From positions 1-8,313 of the forward strand of contig CANQRO010000061.1 of assembly GCA_947626205.1 (NCBI GenBank): a DNA stretch of 8,313 nucleotides. Reading direction: 5' to 3'. Of the stretch, positions 4,842 through 8,313 are shown piece by piece. The position numbers and the translations under genes are program-made. Source of the DNA: an uncultured Clostridia bacterium. Its GTDB lineage: Bacteria; Bacillota; Clostridia; TANB77; CAG-508. Each line of letters begins with the position of its first letter. The first letter of the stretch is position 1. The notes under the pieces were generated by a model, which saw only the letters and a list, made by a program, of their open reading frames with translations, did not search any database and was not told where the DNA came from.

Positions 4842-5837
4842 GTGATAAATATAGCATGTAATTACCAAATTAGAATTTGCAAAGAAAATGCTTTTTGTAC
4901 AAAGATTAAAACAAAAGAAAAAATTTGTGTAGAAACAATCAACGCATATGGTGATAAATTTGAAAACTTAAACGAATTGGTTACATTGATTAATTGCAAA
5001 GATGGCAAAACACATCATCATCCTTTAACTGGACCAATTTATATAGAAGATGCAAAGCCCGGAGATGTTATAAAAGTAAATATTTATAATATTGAAACAA
5101 AGGAAATGGCACAAAGTATGTCTAAAACAGCAGGAATTGATCCAATAGATACTGGAGAAATTGCAGATAGAATACCTATTATTTCTAAAAAAACTTTGAA
5201 AAATGAAATATATTACTGCAATGGAATTAAGCTTCCATATAGACCAATGCTAGGTATTATTGCGACGACACCATTGGAAGGAGCAATAAGAGCAGGTCAT
5301 GCTGATTTAAGAAATGGTGGAAATTTAGATTTGCCTTTTATAACAGAAAATACAAGCATATATCTTCCAGTAGATATAGAAGGTGCAGGACTTTATTTAG
5401 GAGATGTTCATGGATTACAAGGATATGGAGAATTAAGTGGAATTGCTATGGAAGCTTCAAGTAATATTATATTAGATATTGAAGTTTTAAGACCGAGAAA
5501 AAAATTTGATAATATTTTGGTAATAGGAAATGAACCTTTTTCACACGATGAATGTATTGGAGTAGTAGGAATTGGAGAAAAAATGAAATTGGAATCAGCT
5601 ATAAATGATGCCTTTAAAGGTACTTACGAATTTGTTAAAAAGCTAATTCCAACAATGGCTCCCAATATGATAAAATCTCTAATAACTTTAGTAGGAAATT
5701 CGTTTAATGGTCAGGCATTTTCAAAAACATCAGAATCTACAAGTATAGTAGTGATAAAAAAGGAAGATATAGAACGAATTACTTTAACTACATTTGAAAA
5801 TCTTTCAGAAGAAATTGAAAAAATATTGTTTGAATAA
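4842..5837 (+). CDS. Acetamidase/formamidase family protein (FmdA/AmdA)
   Basis: The start is GTG at 4842, six bases after GGAGG (4831-4835). The 331-residue length is normal for the family. Recognisable blocks are Pro-Leu-Thr-Gly-Pro-Ile-Tyr-Ile-Glu-Asp-Ala-Lys-Pro-Gly-Asp (61-75), Gly-His-Ala-Asp-Leu-Arg-Asn-Gly-Gly-Asn-Leu-Asp (152-163) and Leu-Gly-Asp-Val-His-Gly-Leu-Gln-Gly-Tyr-Gly-Glu (186-197), which hold the metal and active-site residues. Members are cytosolic hydrolases cutting formamide or short amides to ammonia and the acid. In this operon, free formamide breakdown makes little sense; hydrolysis of a formyl, formimino or ring amide bond in a nucleotide intermediate is a more attractive guess, but it is only a guess. 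It sits 22 bp after the SDR and 14 bp before the HisG fusion. Confidence 0.85.
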   Translation: MINIACNYQIRICKENAFCTKIKTKEKICVETINAYGDKFENLNELVTLINCKDGKTHHHPLTGPIYIEDAKPGDVIKVNIYNIETKEMAQSMSKTAGIDPIDTGEIADRIPIISKKTLKNEIYYCNGIKLPYRPMLGIIATTPLEGAIRAGHADLRNGGNLDLPFITENTSIYLPVDIEGAGLYLGDVHGLQGYGELSGIAMEASSNIILDIEVLRPRKKFDNILVIGNEPFSHDECIGVVGIGEKMKLESAINDAFKGTYEFVKKLIPTMAPNMIKSLITLVGNSFNGQAFSKTSESTSIVVIKKEDIERITLTTFENLSEEIEKILFE

Positions 5838-5851
5838 AGGAGCCAAATATT

Positions 5852-7030
5852 ATGAATGAAAAAGTTGTAATAAAATTAGGTGCAGGAAAAGGCAAGCTTT
5901 TACCAGTTCTTCAGGAATATTTAAGAAGTCTAGGCTTACCAGAAATAAAAAATTCAAGACAATTAGTTCATAGAATTGAAACACCTAAATATATTTTAGA
6001 AATTACTCTTTTAAGATGGGAAGATATTAAAAAATATTGTGATAAGTTTGATATGATTATATATGGAAGTGACCAATGGTTGGAAAGTGGTCATAAATCT
6101 ATGGTTTCATTAAAATACTTCGAACAGAAGAATTGTAGAATAAGTTTACTTGTAAAAGAAGAATTTAAAGATAAACCATTTAGTTTTTTTAAGAAAAGAA
6201 AAGTTGCAACAAAGTATGTAAATTTAGCCAAAGAATATTTAGGTATAAAAGATGAAAATATTGTTAATATTTCAGGAAGTGTTGAAGCCACAGTATTGCT
6301 AGGCTGGGCAGATAGTGCATTCGATGTTGTAGAAACAGGGAAAACAGCAATGGAAAACGGCTTGATAGAATATAAAACTTTCATTAAATTTGGAGCAATT
6401 TTAGCGACAAAAAAAATAGCAAAAATGCAATTATTTGAGGAGTTAGGTATGATAGAAAAACAAGAAAAAGGAAAAATAATAGCATTTGATGGTTTGGATG
6501 GTTCAGGAAAATCAACACTTGCAAAATATATTGTTCAAAACCCAATAATGAATTCAAAATCTAAAGTTTTAATAGCACCATATTCCGGAGATATAGGTCA
6601 AGAAGCAAAAGCATTATGGGATGCTGGAAAATATTATGAATGGGCAACGATAATAGGAAAAAACCACTGGAGAGCACCAGAATATGTAAATAGAATATAT
6701 GATAGGTCAATACTTACATTTATGACGGATTTGATAAAAAATAATTTTTCGGAAGAACAAATTTTAGATGCAATAAAAACGTGGGAACCATTACCAGATA
6801 TTTTATTTTATTGCGATATATCACCTGAAATTGCATTAAGCAGAAGTGAGAAAAGAAATAATGGAACAGATGAATTTGATGAACTTGAATCTTTGCAAGA
6901 GTATTACAATTTATATAGTAAATCAGCAAAATTTGTAAAAGAACACAATATAGTAAAATTAATACAACTAGAAACAAATAAAAACATTGAGGATATATTA
7001 AGAGAAATCGAAAAAGAATTAATAAAATGA
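5852..7030 (+). CDS. Fusion of short-form HisG with a thymidylate-kinase-like domain
   Basis: The ATG at 5852 is nine bases after AAAGGAG, which overlaps the preceding stop codon. Residues 1 to about 190 are ATP phosphoribosyltransferase: Lys-Gly-Lys-Leu (13-16), Leu-Arg-Trp-Glu-Asp-Ile (54-59), Asp-x3-Tyr-Gly-Ser-Asp (67-74), Arg-Lys-Val-Ala-Thr-Lys-Tyr (116-122), Gly-Ser-Val-Glu (142-145) and the PRPP loop Asp-Val-Val-Glu-Thr-Gly-Lys-Thr...Asn-Gly-Leu (158-171). The C-terminal histidine-sensing domain of long HisG is missing. Residues from about 205 are a P-loop kinase: Phe-Asp-Gly-Leu-Asp-Gly-Ser-Gly-Lys-Ser-Thr (212-222), Asp-Arg-Ser (284-286), a lid-like Arg-Ser-Glu-Lys-Arg (331-335). 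The Arg-Glu-Pro-Gly-Gly substrate motif of true thymidylate kinases is replaced by Ala-Pro-Tyr-Ser-Gly. HisG joins ATP to PRPP; the kinase would phosphorylate a nucleoside monophosphate, possibly the pathway product. PenA of the pentostatin cluster is HisG-like. Confidence 0.85.
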   Translation: MNEKVVIKLGAGKGKLLPVLQEYLRSLGLPEIKNSRQLVHRIETPKYILEITLLRWEDIKKYCDKFDMIIYGSDQWLESGHKSMVSLKYFEQKNCRISLLVKEEFKDKPFSFFKKRKVATKYVNLAKEYLGIKDENIVNISGSVEATVLLGWADSAFDVVETGKTAMENGLIEYKTFIKFGAILATKKIAKMQLFEELGMIEKQEKGKIIAFDGLDGSGKSTLAKYIVQNPIMNSKSKVLIAPYSGDIGQEAKALWDAGKYYEWATIIGKNHWRAPEYVNRIYDRSILTFMTDLIKNNFSEEQILDAIKTWEPLPDILFYCDISPEIALSRSEKRNNGTDEFDELESLQEYYNLYSKSAKFVKEHNIVKLIQLETNKNIEDILREIEKELIK

Positions 7031-7056
7031 TTTGTGATGAAAGAGAAGTGAGATAG

Positions 7057-7800
7057 ATGAATAAAGAACTAAAAGTTGAAGGAAAGTCAAAAAAAATTTT
7101 TAAATTAAATGAAAACGAGTATTTTATGGTGTTTAAGCCACATCTAAGATCGATTACATCAAAAAGAGAAGAAAATATAGAAGGAACAGAAAGAGAAAGA
7201 CTAAAGTCTAATTTATATTTTATGAATTTATTAGAATCTTCTGGAATAAAAACACAAATTTGCAATAATGAGATTCAGATGATAGATGGAGAAGAAGGAA
7301 TTATTGTTAAAGAAGTTAAAGCAATTCCAATAGAATTTATTTGCAGATATTATGCTGCTGGAAGTATAGTCAGATTATATCCTAGCTTAGTTAAAGAAGG
7401 TCAAAAATTTAAAACTCCTTTATATAAATTTGATTTGAAGCAAGATATAAAAATTGCGGGAGTTGATGATCCAACATTGAATGAGAGTTATATTGTTGGG
7501 CTAGAGATTTTAAGTAAGGATGATTTTGAGGAGGCAAAACAAATACTTGCAAAAGTCGGAGAAATCATTAGAAAAACTTTAGAAAAGTGCGATATAAAGT
7601 TAATTGATATGAAGATGGAATTAGGTTTTGATAAAGATAGAAATATAGTCGTGATAGATGAAATTTCTCAAGATTGTATAAGAGCTAATGATATAAAAAC
7701 TGGGAAAAGTCTTACAAAAGATTCTTTCAGACAAATGAAAACAGATGAAGAGGTTTTAAATACATACAAAGAATTCAATAAAAGATTAGGTATAAATTAG
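7057..7800 (+). CDS. Divergent SAICAR synthetase (PurC-like; PenC-like candidate)
   Basis: PurC ligates aspartate to the carboxylate of CAIR with ATP. This 247-residue protein has the normal length. Gly-Lys-Ser-Lys-Lys-Ile-Phe (9-15) matches the N-terminal ATP motif; Ile-Pro-Ile-Glu-x3-Arg-x2-Ala-Ala-Gly-Ser (90-103) fits the family signature, as do Asp-Pro-Thr-Leu-Asn-Glu-Ser (138-144) and Ile-Asp-Met-Lys-Met-Glu-Leu-Gly (183-190). Differences are telling: the usual Asp-x-Ser-Ala-x-Asp-Gly stretch reads His-Leu-Arg-Ser-Ile-Thr-Ser (29-35), and Asp-Glu-x-Ser-Pro-Asp-x2-Arg-x-Trp-Asp has become Asp-Glu-Ile-Ser-Gln-Asp-x2-Arg-x-Asn-Asp (201-212). This suggests an ATP-dependent ligase with a changed substrate. 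The ribosome binding site (AAGTG at 7046-7050) is the weakest of the operon, so expression may be lower. The nearest named match is PenC from the pentostatin cluster. Confidence 0.85.
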   Translation: MNKELKVEGKSKKIFKLNENEYFMVFKPHLRSITSKREENIEGTERERLKSNLYFMNLLESSGIKTQICNNEIQMIDGEEGIIVKEVKAIPIEFICRYYAAGSIVRLYPSLVKEGQKFKTPLYKFDLKQDIKIAGVDDPTLNESYIVGLEILSKDDFEEAKQILAKVGEIIRKTLEKCDIKLIDMKMELGFDKDRNIVVIDEISQDCIRANDIKTGKSLTKDSFRQMKTDEEVLNTYKEFNKRLGIN

Positions 7801-7813
7801 TTTTGAAAGGAAA

Positions 7814-8272
7814 GTGATTAAAATATTAGAAGAATCACTAAAAAGATATAAAATATATGAATATATAAGAGATAATAAAGATATAACTTGCGAGATATCA
7901 AACACGAAAAAGTTAATTCTAAAATTAATGTTAAATGATGAAGAAACAATACAGTATTGTAATAGGAAAATGTTAGAAGAAAAACATGAGGTTGAAGAGG
8001 CAATTTATGGAAAACATTTTCATAATAATATGACAAAACGTGAGATTTTAGTGAATGAAATATCACAATATATTTATTGGCAGACAATAATTGCAATAAG
8101 TAAAAATGTTTCAGTTAATGAATTTGATGATGAAGGAAAAATAAAAGAAATTCTAAGAAATGTCGATATTTCAAGAATTGGAGAACAAAAGGAAATAACA
8201 GTAAAAGAAGTTATTTTACATGATTTAGAGCAAATTAAGAAAAAAGATTATTTAAGGAGAATATTAGAATGA
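7814..8272 (+). CDS. HisE/MazG-like alpha-helical protein, possibly a PR-ATP pyrophosphatase variant
   Basis: GTG at 7814 is the only sensible start; the AAAGG before it is unusually close (about 3 bases), and an in-frame stop lies just upstream. The 152-residue protein is mostly helical. Its middle resembles HisE: Glu-Glu-Lys-His-Glu-Val-Glu-Glu-Ala (55-63), then Glu-Ile-Ser-Gln-Tyr-Ile-Tyr-Trp (82-89) and Val-Ser-Val-Asn-Glu-Phe (99-104), parallel to HisE's Glu-Glu-x2-Glu, Glu-x2-Asp-x2-Tyr and Val-Ser-Leu-x-Asp-Val. The Asp of the Glu-x2-Asp metal motif is Gln85 here, so metal binding may be changed or lost. HisE removes pyrophosphate from phosphoribosyl-ATP, the step right after HisG. Position between the PurC-like gene and hisA supports a link with that step. 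It is longer than HisE (about 90-110 residues), with extra segments at both ends. The assignment is tentative. Confidence 0.5.
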   Translation: MIKILEESLKRYKIYEYIRDNKDITCEISNTKKLILKLMLNDEETIQYCNRKMLEEKHEVEEAIYGKHFHNNMTKREILVNEISQYIYWQTIIAISKNVSVNEFDDEGKIKEILRNVDISRIGEQKEITVKEVILHDLEQIKKKDYLRRILE

Positions 8273-8313
8273 TAATACCTTCGATTGATATAATGGATGG
8301 AAAAGTTGTTCAA
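8269..8313 (+). CDS. hisA: HisA, phosphoribosyl isomerase (ProFAR isomerase), 5' end only
   Basis: The ATG at 8269 overlaps the preceding stop as ATGA, and AAGGAGA (8254-8260) lies eight bases before it. The 15 visible residues, Met-Ile-Ile-Pro-Ser-Ile-Asp-Ile-Met-Asp-Gly-Lys-Val-Val-Gln, match the first strand of the HisA barrel (typically Ile-Ile-Pro-Ala-Ile-Asp-Leu-x-Asp-Gly-Lys-Val-Val), including the catalytic base Asp7. HisA performs the Amadori rearrangement of ProFAR to the ribulosyl compound PRFAR. HisF has a similar barrel but a different start, with Cys or Arg-Ile-Ile-Pro-Cys-Leu-Asp. The gene runs off the window, so whether it is a normal or a divergent HisA cannot be judged. Confidence 0.85.
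   Translation, partial: MIIPSIDIMDGKVVQ

Noticed and set aside
6720..7265. Minus-strand 181-residue frame and other antisense frames
   Set aside because: They lie opposite well-supported genes, are rich in Phe, Leu and Ile as expected from the complement of AT-rich coding DNA, and have no recognisable motifs.
5852..8313. Ordinary histidine operon
   Set aside because: hisD, hisC, hisB, hisH and hisF are absent from the visible part, HisG is fused to a kinase, and PurA-, PurC-, SDR- and amidase-type genes are interleaved. Genes after hisA cannot be seen.

Overview
The window is AT-rich, with TTG, GTG and ATG starts, strong AGGAGG-type ribosome binding sites, consensus sigma-A promoters with 17-bp spacers, and UGA used as a stop. 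This fits a low-GC Firmicute, probably a Clostridia-type anaerobe. Every supported gene is on the plus strand.

Left part (1-2732): the C-terminal part of an RBBP9/YdeN-type serine hydrolase; a small AT-rich palindromic repeat region; a gene of clearly higher GC for a putative PF00882-type metal-dependent hydrolase, closed by a strong terminator; and two different proteins with the nucleoside 2-deoxyribosyltransferase (NDT) fold. The hydrolase gene and the second NDT gene lie behind two nearly identical promoter plus 5'-UTR cassettes (about 67 of 70 UTR columns identical). The flanking DNA is otherwise unrelated, so this looks like a mobile or shared RNA leader. A 14-bp hairpin terminator isolates this part from what follows.

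Right part (2733-8313, running off the end): one operon behind a perfect-consensus promoter. Its genes are a divergent adenylosuccinate synthetase (PurA-like), a short-chain dehydrogenase (SDR), an acetamidase/formamidase-family protein, a fusion of short-form ATP phosphoribosyltransferase (HisG) with a thymidylate-kinase-like P-loop kinase, a divergent SAICAR synthetase (PurC-like), a HisE/MazG-like alpha-helical protein, and the first 15 codons of hisA. Gaps are 13-26 bp and the last junction is a 4-bp ATGA overlap, so the genes are almost certainly co-transcribed.

The set is neither a normal histidine operon nor a normal purine operon. It combines early histidine-pathway steps (HisG, HisE-like, HisA), which join ATP to PRPP and carry out the Amadori rearrangement, with PurC-like and PurA-like ligases and an SDR. 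HisG-like, SDR and SAICAR-synthetase-like enzymes are the PenA/PenB/PenC trio of pentostatin (and, by homology, coformycin) biosynthesis in actinomycetes. The main inference is therefore that the operon makes a purine-like nucleotide or nucleoside, plausibly an adenosine-deaminase inhibitor of the coformycin type or a relative, in a Firmicute. The kinase fusion, the formamidase-family protein and the PurA paralogue are additions whose roles are unknown. The two NDT-like genes next door may be functionally related or may simply be neighbouring accessory cargo.
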